NCBI GenBank assembly: GCA_963555775.3
Contig: CAUVWY020000009.1
Span: forward strand, 1-64,000
Source of the DNA: JAJEDW01 sp963555775
GTDB taxonomy: Bacteria > Acidobacteriota > Terriglobia > 20CM-2-55-15
Reading direction: 5' to 3'
DNA length: 64,000 nt
The position numbers and the translations under genes were made by a program. The notes under the pieces are model-generated. The model did no database searches, was not told where the DNA came from, and worked only from the letters and a program-made list of their open reading frames with translations. Each line of letters begins with the position of its first letter. Within the stretch, counting starts at the first letter, position 1. Of this stretch, positions 1 through 10,190 are shown in pieces.

Positions 1-3000
1 GGTCGAGGTCGACGACAGGGGCGCGACCGGGAGCGTGGTCATCAGGAACTCGTCGTCCCGGTTGGTCAATCCCCGTAAAGCGATGACGGCGATGGGCTCC
101 GATGAGGTGAACGTGAACGTTCCCGACACCTCGCCACTGTTGAACGGTTCCTGGTTGAGGAACTTCGCAGTCTGCTCGTGCGCGCCCAACACCAATTGGC
201 CGTCGCCGAATCGTTCGCGCTCATCGTCGGTGAAATAGAAGAGGATGGTTGCCGGCGCGTCGCTGGGATTGGCCATGGCCAGTCCGGTATTGACCCGATC
301 TTTCACTACTTCGGCGAATATCCGCCCCTCCTGGACCGGTTCGGTTGCCGGAACGCCCGCTTCGGCAATGAGCACGCCGCCCTGCCTGAATCCGAAAATG
401 GCGATTCCGGAAGGCGTGGTCGAACCCGCCTCCGCACTGATTCGTCCATAGCCCGACATCATGGCCGCTTCCGTTCCGTTGCTCGTGGTGGACCAACCTC
501 CCAGATTCGGGATGTCGAACGATTCGGTCCCGGTTTCGGGCGGCGTGACCGGCACATAATCCGGGTTTTCTTCGAGCCGCCAATCAATTTCATCGGTTAT
601 TATTGCTACCTCAATGATACACGGGGACGACAGGGTTCCCGAGGTGCGCGAATCAAAGGTAACGTCGTATGTACAGATATCGCCGCCGTCATAGGTGAAG
701 ACCACCATCGCCGTATCCGGACCGGTATTCGAGTAGGTATAGCTCCCCTCTTTGAGCCCATCGGCTGTAGTCTCTTCGAAACGCCCGGCTACCACAAAAT
801 CCACATGATAAGTAGACGCAGGAACAGCAATAACCCCTAGGGTCGCCAACATCCTCTGGCCGAGCACCAGGGCTTCGAACGCCGCCTGGTCCGCCGGAGC
901 GGTTCCCACGACCGCCGATATCGTCGACGTTAGTTCCAAGTAAGTCTCAAACAATACAAAGGTGATGAAATAGGTTCCGCTCTGCAACGGCGTCTTCGAT
1001 TGCGGGGTGATGACGATCGTTTCGTCGCCGGTCGGAAGCGTCGAAGAATAGTCCGCGACGATTCTGGTGTCCGACAGTTCGGGCTTCGCACCGTGGCGGA
1101 CGTAAAGATCCACATCGACATTCGGAGTTAGAGTGTCCAGTTTCACGGTCAGTGACGCCGACCCCTCGGGGACCTCCACCGTGAATGCCGGGCCACCGTT
1201 GAAGTGGGTCGCCTCTCCGACCGGCGGCAGGGAAAACTCTGTCGGCGGCGCCCCGGAGACCAAGTTTGTCGTCGGCATCTCAATGGTCGACTCCAGCGGC
1301 AATTCGCTGAAAAAAGCCACCGCCCAACCCTGATCGTCCATTGTCAGAGTCATTGGGTTATCGTGGCTGATCCGCTCTCCGTTCTCATCGAGCCAAGCTA
1401 TGAATTGGAAACCCACTCTAGGAATCGCGGTGAGTTGCACGGATGAACCCGAATCATGGAAGTCATCGTCCGACGCCGGGGTTACCTCAACGGATCCCTT
1501 CCATGCACGGGACGCCCGGGTTGTCAACACAAACTGCTGTTTGAAGTCCGCCTTGAACGTCGGCCGTTCTTCGGGAACCGTAATTTCGTGAGTCGCGGCG
1601 CCTCCGTCGCTCCATTGACTGAACACCCAGCGGGTCGCCCCTGGACGACTCGGTTGAGGCTCGTCCTCAATGGCGATGGTGTGTGTGCTTCCACTGGCCC
1701 AGCCGAAGTTGTGCGGTAGCCGCACTCTATCGCCGTCGACGACGGCCCAACGGCCGGGCGTGTTCGTATCGATCGTGGTGAGCGGCGACTGCGTGAACAC
1801 CGCAAAATACTTCAAATCCTCAGGGACACTGGGCAACCGCGCCGGGTTTCCCGAGACCCCGTGGTGTTGCTCCAGCAAATCACCCGACCATATGCCGAAC
1901 GCGTACCCCTCTGCTGGAACCGCCGTCACCTTGATCGGCGTACGGGCCACGTAGAAGCCGTCAGCGGACATCGGCTCGATCGTCACCGTTCCTCCCGCCG
2001 GTGGCCGCGCGCCCGACTCCACCTGGAACTCCTGGAAGAAATGAGCCGTGAAGACCGTTGTCACCGAAGATGCCGCGATGGTGTGTTCCCGATCCCCTCC
2101 GTCGCTCCATTTCGCGAACCGGAAACGCTCGGTGTCGTCTCCCTGAGTCGAGGGGACGCCGATCGTGTGACTCGTTCCCGGTAACCAGTCGAAACTCTGC
2201 GGAGTGGTGAACATCATGCCGTCCACTTCGACATCCAGCCCCTCGGGGTTTGACGAAATCGTTGTCATGCCCGGCAACTGGCCGTACACGCGGCTCACCG
2301 CGTCGATGTCCCCGGCAGACAATCCTACCCTTTGGCCGATCACCAACCCGGGAGGGATCGTTTCGATGGTCGGTCTATCGTTTCTCGAAAAATCGAATGC
2401 GCCATAGTGCATGATCGAGCCGTAGTCGTACGGTCCGATGTCCTCTTCGAGAAAAAAGTTCTGGGTAAAGTTGAAGAGTCGCCGCTTGTCGATGTTTTCG
2501 GATAGCACCATCACGTGGCTGTCGCGATCTTCACGCTCCTGCTCGTGCCAGAGGCCTACCGCGTGGCCGATTTCGTGAATTGTGGCAGCGAGCCGGCAAC
2601 CATCGGCAAGAGAGATGTCCTGCTCGCCGCCAACCATGCCGAGTTTTGAGGCGCAAAGACTCGGTTCGTCCGGTTTCATGAAGTTGACCCAGTTGGACTC
2701 GTCCGTTCTTTCCACGAAACTGATCGAGGTATGCTCCTCCCAGTGCTCTATGGCATCGATGACGCGCTTTGGCAAGTACAGGTCCTCATCGATGACATAG
2801 GCGACAACGCCGTCGGGCCACAGCGTGTCCGGGTCACTGTTCGCCGCTGAATCCCTCGTCGTGACAGGAGCAGGCGATGTGGCGCGGTCCGAAAGGCGGT
2901 CCGGGTTGCCGGCCGCAACAGCATTCCCAACGGATTGGCTATCCCTGGGCTCCAACTCCTCGGGCGTTCCGAGAATGATGTCGCCCTGGACAATGGCCAG

Positions 3001-3285
3001 ACCTCCGATGACTTCAAAGGTGACCGGTTGCCCGCGGTAGACGCCGGTGCGGATGTCGAGCGGCGCGGTAGTTTGTGCCTGAGCAGTCCCGATAGCGGCC
3101 GTAGCCGCCAGGAGCCCGGCAGCCGCGGCAAGGCCAATGCGAGTCACCAGCATTCCCCGGTGCGGTCGGGTTCGATCCGGTCTAGATGGGGGCGCGGCAG
3201 GCTCAGGGGCCGCGGTTGGCCGTGGCACGGTTGCGGTGTGGTGAGCGTTCCGATTCACTTCTCTATCAACTGGCGTTTCCACCAT
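1..3285 (-). CDS. Secreted astacin-family zinc metalloprotease, partial (C-terminus beyond left edge)
   Basis: Reading the minus strand from 3285 gives an open frame with no stop before position 1, about 1,095 residues in the window. An Arg-rich N-terminus is followed by a hydrophobic signal segment (about residues 45-70). The catalytic zinc motif HEIGHAVGLWHEQER starts near residue 237 and the Met-turn SIMHY lies near 290, both diagnostic of astacins (peptidase M12A). After the protease come about four repeats built around F-x-x-WSDGG, resembling divergent InlB-type repeats, then a PPC-like domain, then from about residue 942 a module starting MSGYGRIS that recurs in the cyclophilin protein at 56-58.7 kb. 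Start 3285 has GGAG seven bases upstream. ATG 3153 would give a more ordinary signal peptide but has poor ribosome-binding spacing. Confidence 0.88.
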   Translation of the reverse strand, partial: MVETPVDREVNRNAHHTATVPRPTAAPEPAAPPSRPDRTRPHRGMLVTRIGLAAAAGLLAATAAIGTAQAQTTAPLDIRTGVYRGQPVTFEVIGGLAIVQGDIILGTPEELEPRDSQSVGNAVAAGNPDRLSDRATSPAPVTTRDSAANSDPDTLWPDGVVAYVIDEDLYLPKRVIDAIEHWEEHTSISFVERTDESNWVNFMKPDEPSLCASKLGMVGGEQDISLADGCRLAATIHEIGHAVGLWHEQEREDRDSHVMVLSENIDKRRLFNFTQNFFLEEDIGPYDYGSIMHYGAFDFSRNDRPTIETIPPGLVIGQRVGLSAGDIDAVSRVYGQLPGMTTISSNPEGLDVEVDGMMFTTPQSFDWLPGTSHTIGVPSTQGDDTERFRFAKWSDGGDREHTIAASSVTTVFTAHFFQEFQVESGARPPAGGTVTIEPMSADGFYVARTPIKVTAVPAEGYAFGIWSGDLLEQHHGVSGNPARLPSVPEDLKYFAVFTQSPLTTIDTNTPGRWAVVDGDRVRLPHNFGWASGSTHTIAIEDEPQPSRPGATRWVFSQWSDGGAATHEITVPEERPTFKADFKQQFVLTTRASRAWKGSVEVTPASDDDFHDSGSSVQLTAIPRVGFQFIAWLDENGERISHDNPMTLTMDDQGWAVAFFSELPLESTIEMPTTNLVSGAPPTEFSLPPVGEATHFNGGPAFTVEVPEGSASLTVKLDTLTPNVDVDLYVRHGAKPELSDTRIVADYSSTLPTGDETIVITPQSKTPLQSGTYFITFVLFETYLELTSTISAVVGTAPADQAAFEALVLGQRMLATLGVIAVPASTYHVDFVVAGRFEETTADGLKEGSYTYSNTGPDTAMVVFTYDGGDICTYDVTFDSRTSGTLSSPCIIEVAIITDEIDWRLEENPDYVPVTPPETGTESFDIPNLGGWSTTSNGTEAAMMSGYGRISAEAGSTTPSGIAIFGFRQGGVLIAEAGVPATEPVQEGRIFAEVVKDRVNTGLAMANPSDAPATILFYFTDDERERFGDGQLVLGAHEQTAKFLNQEPFNSGEVSGTFTFTSSEPIAVIALRGLTNRDDEFLMTTLPVAPLSSTST

Positions 3286-3393
3286 CAAGCTTCTCCAGCG
3301 CGGAGACATTCGACAGGCGGTGCTTTCCGGGATGTTGGATTGGCTGGCGGTCGTCCTTTGAAATCTCATGTGCCACTCTGAGCCCGTGGGCTG

Positions 3394-4584
3394 CTATTGC
3401 ATCTGCATCTTCCAGAAGGCGATTCCCGAAGCCTGCCGGCCGACGTCGGCCGATGCCGTCAGTTCCAGCGTCCGCAGATCGATGACGTCCAAGGCGCCAG
3501 GCTGGCCCCCGACACCCTCAACCGAAACGAAGGCGTAGTTGGAGTCCGGGCTCACGACGACTCCGTGGGTCACGCCTCTGGAGTTCTCGATCCGGGCCAG
3601 TTCCGTCCCCAGCTCGAGATCCCAAATCCCGGTGGAACCGGCGGTGCGGTAGGTTACAACCATCAAACGGCCATCGGGGGTCACATCGATATTGTAGGGA
3701 CCCGCGCCTGTTTCGAAAGTCTTCACAACTTCCCATCGCTCGAGATCGACCACGTGGATTTCATCGCTGCCGTTACCGGCGACATAGGCGAACCGGCCTT
3801 CGGGACCCGGTTGCACCCAGGTTGGCCGGGCCACTGCCATGGACATCCCCCGGGGCATCTCAGGCATGGGCGCTGGAGAATCCCCGGGAGGGGAATCCGC
3901 CATCGGTTCGCTCGACAGCGAGAGCCGTCGCAGCACCCCGAACCGAAACGCATCGGTTTCGACCAGTTCGTCAGTCATCATCATGACCGAATACAGGCGG
4001 CTTCCGTTCCCGTTGAGCCGGGCGCCGTGGGGCATGATTCCCACCTCGATGTCCGCCACCTCGGTCATCGTTTCGGTTTCAACCACCGAAATCGTGCTCG
4101 GCATCATGTCGCCGTGGAGGTCGAAGTTCACCACATAGAGCAATCCCGTGCTGGCGGCCACGTCGAGCGTGGCGGGGAAGAGGCCCACGTCGACGGAAGC
4201 GATCAACTCGTCGGTTTCCGTCCGATACTTGTATACCGACCCGTAAGGATTGCCATGCGCCAGTGAAAGATACCAGTAGTCTCCGCCAGGCGAAACGCGG
4301 AGGCCGTGAGGCCCCTCGATTTCGAGCGGCCAGATACCCACGGGGATTGTCTTTGTTACCGTCGCGCCGGCCGAATCGAAACGGACCAGGGACACCTCAT
4401 CCTCGGACTCGGCCGCGACGTATACCCAGTAACTGCTGGAGGGGGCCTGCCCGGCGGTCGTTTCCGGGCGGGCCAAATCCGGACGGACCAAGACGAATGA
4501 CAGGAAGATCCCGATCGTTACGAGCCGGGCAACCCGTGGTGGAACCGTGCATGTCCGAGTCACGGCGCTAATCTTCGTCCGCAT
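3394..4584 (-). CDS. Secreted YVTN-type beta-propeller protein
   Basis: About 396 residues with an N-terminal hydrophobic export segment (IGIFLSFVLV). The body is a chain of 40-45-residue propeller blades, for example GSDEIHVVDLERWEVVKTFE followed by GAGPYNIDVTPDGRLMVVTY, the classic YVTN/lactonase-like pattern. No catalytic residues can be assigned, so a binding or scaffold role in the envelope is the most that can be said. The start overlaps the end of the upstream propeller gene by 17 bases, suggesting an operon. An in-frame start at 4617 exists, but it would lengthen the overlap and spoil the signal peptide. Confidence 0.8.
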   Translation of the reverse strand: MRTKISAVTRTCTVPPRVARLVTIGIFLSFVLVRPDLARPETTAGQAPSSSYWVYVAAESEDEVSLVRFDSAGATVTKTIPVGIWPLEIEGPHGLRVSPGGDYWYLSLAHGNPYGSVYKYRTETDELIASVDVGLFPATLDVAASTGLLYVVNFDLHGDMMPSTISVVETETMTEVADIEVGIMPHGARLNGNGSRLYSVMMMTDELVETDAFRFGVLRRLSLSSEPMADSPPGDSPAPMPEMPRGMSMAVARPTWVQPGPEGRFAYVAGNGSDEIHVVDLERWEVVKTFETGAGPYNIDVTPDGRLMVVTYRTAGSTGIWDLELGTELARIENSRGVTHGVVVSPDSNYAFVSVEGVGGQPGALDVIDLRTLELTASADVGRQASGIAFWKMQMQ

Positions 4585-6598
4585 CCCCATCCACAAGCTC
4601 GACGGCCCAGAGGCCACTGTTGAAGTCGGAGAAGTAGATCAACCCCTTGTGCGGTTGGGCGCCCCACACCATCGTTTCGTTACTGACGACGCCTTCCCTG
4701 TCATTGGCGTGGAAGGAGGCGATCTGACGCCCCTGCCTGTAAAGGTCTCCCATCAACTCACCGGAGAGATCGACCACCCGCAACCCTCCGTTGTAAAAGG
4801 CGGCATACAGGATGTCGTCTTCGATCCAGAGGTTGTGGGATCCGGCTCCGGGAACCTCGAATCGTGCCACTTCCACCGGATTCTCAAAATCCGTAAAGTC
4901 CACGACATGGATGTAGCCGGCCGCGATCGTCGGTCCATCGGGGTCCATACCATTGGGAAACCGTTCGTCGCCCATCAGGACGTAAAACCTGCCCGTCGAC
5001 TCGCTGCGGAACGGGAACGCGGCATGAGTCGCGCCGCCGGGATCGGCATAGGAGGCGAACTGGACCGGACGGTCCGGACGCCCTCCCGCGATCCCGTTTC
5101 CGACATCGACGAGCACGACGCCGTCGCGCCAGTTCGAAGAATAAGCGATGCCATCCTCGACCCATACGTCGTGGATCGAATGCCCGCCGGTATCCAGTTC
5201 GAAACGCGCTTCACGAAACGGATTGGCGGGTTCGGCCACGTTGACGATGTCGTATCGGCGTCCATTGTTGACCGCGTAGACATGATTCTCGTAGATGAAC
5301 GCGTTGTGGACACCGCCGGTCAACCCCTCGTCGAATTCCGAAACCCGCACGACTTCATTCGGGTTGGACACGTCGAGCAGGACGATCCCGTTTCGCCGGT
5401 TCGACGCGCCTTCACGGCTGATCACGGCAAGCCTGCCGTCGTCGGATACCTTAACGTCGTTGACCGTGCGGGCGTCGACCTGAACCCGATCAACCATTCT
5501 CATGTTATCCGGATCGGTCACGTCCCAGACGTACGCATCGCCTTCGGCGCGCCAGGTTCCCGTGATCGCGAAATCCCGGCCATCGGTTCCTTCCCAGACC
5601 CATAGATCGCTGGTGTGGCGGTCCCGAACGGGCGCGCGGCCGGCCACCCGAATCTCCTTTTGAACGTTACGGGGTTCGATCTCCACGGTTGCGGTTGCGA
5701 ACAAACCTCCGGCATTGGCAACAACGGTGTACTGTCCTGGGAGTTCGGCCACAAAGCGGCCGTCGGGAGCGATTTGGCCCGACGCGGGCGCCGCCGGATT
5801 GTCGAATTCCGGGTGCGTCTGGATGGAATAGAAGGCCGGGAGGTCGTCGACTTCGCGCCCCTGCGGATCGCGAGCCGTTACCTTGAAGCGAATCACGTCA
5901 CCGGTGCGTGCCGATTCCCGATCCGCGATCAACTCCATCGAAACAGCGGGATTCTCCAGAACCGTCAACGGCAGTTCTGTTTCGACTCCTTCAGCGCTCA
6001 CTCGGAGCGTGGCGGTTCCCGGGGCCATTGGAGTGAGGTTTCCGAAACGGTCGACGCCGACGACGGTCGCGTCGCTCGATGCGAATGTCGTTTGGGCGTC
6101 GGGACGGAGACTACCGGTGGTGTCATAGACCTCGATCCGGCTGCGGACGAGGCTGCCCGCGTACAGCGTGCGAGGAACTCCACGGACCTCGATCCGGTCC
6201 AGAAGCGGTTGCGGGATCGTGACCTCAACCTGGAACTGGACCGGCGGGTTGGCGTCATTCCGATCCTGTTGTCCGCCGCCGCCGGGAACCATGACGACAA
6301 TGGTGTACCGTCCGGGACCGTATGCTTCGACCGCGCCCTGGTCCGTCACGCTGACGTTCCGTCGAGATCGGCTGATATAGACGATCGGGGCTTCGACTTC
6401 ATTGCCGTCCTCGTCGAGTGCCCGGGCCGTGAGATTCGCCGATTCGCCGACCTCCAGCGTCAGAGAGGCGGGGGTGACCTCTATTGATGCGATCCGTCCG
6501 AGATCGGGTCCTTGAGCGGCAAGGAGCGTCGCCGGACAAAGACCGATCAGCATTGTGTACAGCAGAACGATTCGCGACTGACGACTGATTTGCCGCAT
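4568..6598 (-). CDS. Secreted protein with Ig-like domains and LVIVD-type propeller
   Basis: 676 residues. ATG 6598 is preceded by GGGAGG with six-base spacing, and the signal peptide (VLLYTMLIGLCPATLLAAQG) begins there. A longer frame to 6763 has no such support. The N-terminal half carries bacterial Ig-like segments (ASIEVTPASLTLEVGESANL, then two more). The C-terminal half is a propeller of LVIVD-type blades (NGIVLLDVSNPNEVVRVSEF, GVVLVDVGNG, YIHVVDFTDFENPVEVARFE). His-containing motifs (GGVHNAF, GGHSIHDV, GSHNLW) sit at blade junctions. It probably acts at the cell surface. It is the first gene of a pair with the YVTN propeller protein, which it overlaps. Confidence 0.82.
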   Translation of the reverse strand: MRQISRQSRIVLLYTMLIGLCPATLLAAQGPDLGRIASIEVTPASLTLEVGESANLTARALDEDGNEVEAPIVYISRSRRNVSVTDQGAVEAYGPGRYTIVVMVPGGGGQQDRNDANPPVQFQVEVTIPQPLLDRIEVRGVPRTLYAGSLVRSRIEVYDTTGSLRPDAQTTFASSDATVVGVDRFGNLTPMAPGTATLRVSAEGVETELPLTVLENPAVSMELIADRESARTGDVIRFKVTARDPQGREVDDLPAFYSIQTHPEFDNPAAPASGQIAPDGRFVAELPGQYTVVANAGGLFATATVEIEPRNVQKEIRVAGRAPVRDRHTSDLWVWEGTDGRDFAITGTWRAEGDAYVWDVTDPDNMRMVDRVQVDARTVNDVKVSDDGRLAVISREGASNRRNGIVLLDVSNPNEVVRVSEFDEGLTGGVHNAFIYENHVYAVNNGRRYDIVNVAEPANPFREARFELDTGGHSIHDVWVEDGIAYSSNWRDGVVLVDVGNGIAGGRPDRPVQFASYADPGGATHAAFPFRSESTGRFYVLMGDERFPNGMDPDGPTIAAGYIHVVDFTDFENPVEVARFEVPGAGSHNLWIEDDILYAAFYNGGLRVVDLSGELMGDLYRQGRQIASFHANDREGVVSNETMVWGAQPHKGLIYFSDFNSGLWAVELVDGDADED

Positions 6599-6841
6599 CG
6601 TGATCCTCCCGGCGCAACCCTTGCCCGACGTCTCGGCGGTTCGGAACGCCCTTGTGCAGGCGGTTCGATTGTTCATGGACAGATTTGGACTGGGCAGTGT
6701 CTGTCCATGTGTTCCCAAGGCTCTCCACCAAGTGGGGATGCGGCCTGTGCCTGACTCTCGCATAACCTCTGGCCCGATGCAAGCCGGCGTGTCTGGGGGT
6801 CAAGCCGGGTGGCGCGAGTGCTGTCTATTGGCCGCCTTCGC

Positions 6842-7132
6842 CTACTGTTCCTGATACATGTAGTCCGCGACCAAGTTGGACATCGCCCGGACGCCGACGA
6901 TCAGGGCGTTTTCGTCCGCGAAGAAAAACGGCGAGTGGTTGGGGGCCGCCGAAGTCGGGTCGGCGCCTTCGGCATTCACGCCGAGCCTGAAGTAAAGTGC
7001 CGGGACTTCGTTGGCGAAAAACGCGAAATCTTCAGCGGTGGTCACCGCCGGGCCGAGGCCGACATTGCCGGGGCCGGCGACGCGTCCGAGCGTCGGCGCC
7101 ATACGTTCGGTCAGATTGGGATCGTTCACTAG
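6842..7132 (-). pseudogene. M20-family amidohydrolase, C-terminal fragment
   Basis: Encodes the last ~95 residues of a peptidase M20 / amidohydrolase (VNDPNLTERMAPTLGRVAG, then TTAEDFAFFANEVPALYF), matching the C-terminal catalytic lobe of the family. Its N-terminal portion lies at 9113-10190, separated by a MITE and an IS1380-family element. Joining the halves at a single CTAG restores ...AAPVLVNDPNLTERM in frame, so both insertions are additions to an otherwise intact gene. The fragment alone lacks most of the metal ligands and cannot be active. Confidence 0.88.
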
Positions 7133-7258
7133 CAGCCTGTCGGACTAACACCGAATCAAAAACCTAAGTCATTCATATGACTGTGTTTACCGTTTCGGGC
7201 TAAAAAGGGCCGTTGTTGAAAACAAAGGACTTACGCCGAAAGTCCGACAGGCTGCTAG
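7129..7258. mobile_element. 130-bp MITE copy 1 with CTAG target duplication
   Basis: CTAG at both ends flanks 18-base inverted termini whose inner part reads CAGCCTGTCGGACT. The interior is shared with the copies at 50649-50778 and 54321-54450 (CATATGACTGTGTTTAC and AACAAAGGACTTA are recognisable), and this copy is in the opposite orientation. It has no coding capacity. It interrupts the M20 amidohydrolase gene. The IS1380-family element begins at the very next base, sharing the right-hand CTAG. Confidence 0.92.
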
Positions 7259-9112
7259 TCCCTGAATAAGCGCGATTGAGGAAGTATCGATAGTGAAAAA
7301 GTAGCGGAAGTACCCGAAATGTCCCCGTCCCGTGCGAAAAGGAATTTGCAGAATCCTGACGGAAAAGGAGGCATTTCGGATGAACGATTATACGCGCAAG
7401 AACATGAGGAATCGCAAGCGGCGAATCGAGCGTCGGCTTGGGGACCGGCATTGGAGGGAACAGTCGGCGCCGATGTTGTCGGCGAGTAACATGCACTATG
7501 AGATGGGCAAGCGGACGCGGGGGACGGCGGTGGGCGGTCTTGGGGCGATGCATCGGGTGGCGCGGCGGACGGGTCTGATCGAGGCCATCGACGCGCGGGT
7601 GGATGTGCTGAAGCGGCATCTGCCGTATCACGAGTCGGATCACGTGTTGAACATCGCCTACAACGCGTTGACGGGAGGGACGTGTCTGGAAGACATCGAG
7701 TTGCGGCGCAACGACGAAGCATACCTGGATGCGCTGGGGGCGCAGCGGATACCGGACCCGACCACGGCGGGCGACTTTTGCCGGAGATTCGAGCCCGGCG
7801 ACGTGGAGAACCTGATGGAGGCGGCGAATGAAGTGCGGCTGAATGTGTGGCGGCAGCAACCGGCCGGTTTTTTCGACGAGGCGGTGTTGGACGCGGATGG
7901 GACCCTGGCGCCGACCAGCGGGGAATGCAAGGAAGGGATGGATATCGCCTACGACGGGACATGGGGCTATCACCCGTTGTTGATTTCACTGGCGAACACC
8001 GCCGAGCCGTTATACCTGGTGAACCGGAGCGGCAACCGGCCCTCGCATGAAGGCGCGGCCCCGCGGTTCGATCAGGCGATCGGGTTGTGCCAGCGCGCCG
8101 GGTTCCATCGGATCCTGCTGCGCGGGGACACCGACTTCAGCCAGACCCGGCATCTGGATGGATGGGACGGCCAGGGCGTGGACTTCATCTTCGGTATCGA
8201 CGCGAGGGCGAACCTGGTGGCGCGGGCCGATGCGCTGGAGCCGGACTGCTGGGCAGTTCTGGAGCGTGAGGCCAGATACGAGGTGGCCACCCAGCCCCGC
8301 CAGCGTCCCGACAAGGTCAAGGAACGGATCGTTCGGGAACGCGGTTTCAAGAACGTTCGCTTGCGGGGCGAAGACGTGGCCGAGTTCGCCTACCGGCCCG
8401 GCGCCTGTAAGCGGGACTACCGCGTCGTGGTGGTGCGGAAGAATCTGTCGGAGGCCAAAGGGGAGTGGGTGTTGTTCGACAAGATCCGGTACTTCTTCTA
8501 CATCACGAACCGTGCCGGTCCCGCCGACCGGATCGTGAAGCGCGCGAATCAACGGTGCAATCAGGAGAATCTCATCGAGCAACTAAAGAACGGCGTCCGG
8601 GCCTTGAAAATGCCGGTGGGCGACCGGACCGGCAACTGGGCCTACATGGTGATGGCGTCGCTGGCCTGGACCCTGAAGGCGTGGTTTGCGTTGCTGCTTC
8701 CCGAAACCGGACGCTGGGCCCCGAAGTATCGGGCCGAGAAGCAGACCGTTCTACGCATGGAGTTCAAGACGTTCCTGAACGCCTTCATCCTCCTGCCGTG
8801 CCAACTCGTGCGTACCGGCCGGCGCATCGTCTTCCGGCTCATGGCCTGGAACCCGTGGCTGTCCGTCTTGTTCCGTGCCGTGGATGTGTTGCGTCGTCCC
8901 CTGCGATGCTGACCCGATCATGGATCTGAGCCCGGGCGGTCGAGGTCCCGGTTGCTGTCAACCCTTCAAACAGACACGGCGAGGCCCCCACTGGAACAGA
9001 CGCAACTCGAACCGGAGGCCGGGACAAAACGATCCCGGAACGGAAGGTTATGCCTCCAACTTTATGGCTGGGAACCGGCCGTTCGCCATCTGGTTATGCG
9101 CTTGTTTTGGGA
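7259..9112 (+). mobile_element. IS1380-family insertion sequence
   Basis: 1,854 bp bounded by imperfect inverted ends: left TCCCTGAATAAGCGC, right (reverse complement) TCCCAAAACAAGCGC, 12 of 15 identical. CTAG lies directly outside both ends (7255-7258 and 9113-9116), a 4-bp target duplication. It contains one transposase gene (7380-8912) and about 200 bp of non-coding right end. It lies against MITE copy 1, so one element used the CTAG made by the other. Confidence 0.88.
7380..8912 (+). CDS. IS1380-family transposase
   Basis: 510 residues. ATG 7380 follows AGGAGG with eight-base spacing; an upstream in-frame start at 7332 has no such site. The protein has the IS1380 layout: basic N-terminus, a DDE-type core with VLDADGTLAP and LLRGDTDFSQTRHLDGW, and a C-terminal segment NQRCNQENLIEQLKNGVRAL with the conserved N-x-E-N/K pattern. 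The frame is complete, with no stop or shift, so the element could be active. It is the only gene of its IS. Confidence 0.93.
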   Translation: MNDYTRKNMRNRKRRIERRLGDRHWREQSAPMLSASNMHYEMGKRTRGTAVGGLGAMHRVARRTGLIEAIDARVDVLKRHLPYHESDHVLNIAYNALTGGTCLEDIELRRNDEAYLDALGAQRIPDPTTAGDFCRRFEPGDVENLMEAANEVRLNVWRQQPAGFFDEAVLDADGTLAPTSGECKEGMDIAYDGTWGYHPLLISLANTAEPLYLVNRSGNRPSHEGAAPRFDQAIGLCQRAGFHRILLRGDTDFSQTRHLDGWDGQGVDFIFGIDARANLVARADALEPDCWAVLEREARYEVATQPRQRPDKVKERIVRERGFKNVRLRGEDVAEFAYRPGACKRDYRVVVVRKNLSEAKGEWVLFDKIRYFFYITNRAGPADRIVKRANQRCNQENLIEQLKNGVRALKMPVGDRTGNWAYMVMASLAWTLKAWFALLLPETGRWAPKYRAEKQTVLRMEFKTFLNAFILLPCQLVRTGRRIVFRLMAWNPWLSVLFRAVDVLRRPLRC

Positions 9113-10190
9113 CTAGTACCGGAGCGGCCAATACGATTTCGACTTCGGCCGTGGCACCGGCGCTTTCGGCAATCATGGTTGCCGTTCGCCGGATCCGCGC
9201 GTGAATGTCCTGCTGCATCTCACTGTCGAGCGTCCGTATCGTGCCCACCATCTCCACGTCGTCGGGGATGATGTTGAAGCGCAATCCCCCGCGAATCATT
9301 CCGATCGTGATCACCGAAGCGGCTTCGGTGACATTCACCTGGCGGCTGGATATCGTCTGCAGTCCCGCGATGATCTGCGAAGCGACCACAATGGGATCGA
9401 CTCCGTCCCAGGGACGCGCGCCATGAGTCTGACGCCCCCGGACGGTGATGCGGAGCCTGTCCGCCGAGGCCATCGCCCCGCCCGGTCGATAGGTGATCCG
9501 TCCGAGCGTGTCGTTTCCCACGTGGAGTCCAAAAATGACATCCGGGCGAGGGTTCTCGAACACGCCTTCCCGAAGCATCAGCGCCGCGCCGCCATCTTCG
9601 CCTTCAGGCGGACCCTCCTCGGCCGGTTGAAAGATGAACTTCACCGATCCCGGAAGACGGTCTCTCATGCCGGCGAGGACTTCGGCGGCACCCATCAGGA
9701 TGGCGACGTGGTTGTCGTGTCCGCACGCGTGCATGACACCGACTTCCTGCCCGCTATAGGTTGACCGCACCGTCGAAGCGAATGGCAGGTCAACCTGTTC
9801 GGTGACCGGAAGCGCATCCATGTCGGCGCGCAGCGCCACTACCGGCCCGGGGCGCCCTCCCTCGAGCAGGCCGACGACCCCGGTATGAGCGATACCGGTC
9901 TGAACCGCGATGCCCAGGCTTTCAAGATGAGCCGCCACCTTGGCAGCCGTTTCGAACTCCCGGTTGCCGAGTTCGGGGTTCCGGTGGATGTCCCGCCGCC
10001 ACTCGATGACCTTGCTTTCGACTTCGGCCGCACGCCGGTCGATTTCCTCGGCAAGGGGGCTGCCGGGTTCCTGTGCCCGAGCCGAAACCGGAAATGCCAG
10101 CCCCAGGCCCACCAGGGTCAGAGCCGGGAGAAGCGCGGTCCTGGCCACTGTACGAAGCTTTTTTGATGTCGTGTGATTTTGACGACGCAT
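9048..10190 (-). pseudogene. M20-family amidohydrolase, N-terminal fragment
   Basis: Encodes the exported N-terminal three quarters of an M20 amidohydrolase (aminoacylase / hippurate hydrolase type). The signal peptide ends VSARAQ. Family motifs are RRDIHRNPELGNREFET, ALRADMDALPVTE, MHACGHDNHVAILMGAA and FQPAEEG, which carry the metal ligands His, Asp, Glu and the catalytic Glu pair. Native coding stops at the CTAG at 9113; the last ~22 codons come from the IS1380 end. ATG 10190 has GGAG nine bases upstream and fits the signal peptide. The rest of the gene is at 6842-7132. Confidence 0.9.

Noticed and set aside
7200..7973. Long minus-strand frames antisense to the IS1380 transposase
   Set aside because: Shadow frames of a GC-rich gene; Pro/His/Arg-rich translations with no family signal.
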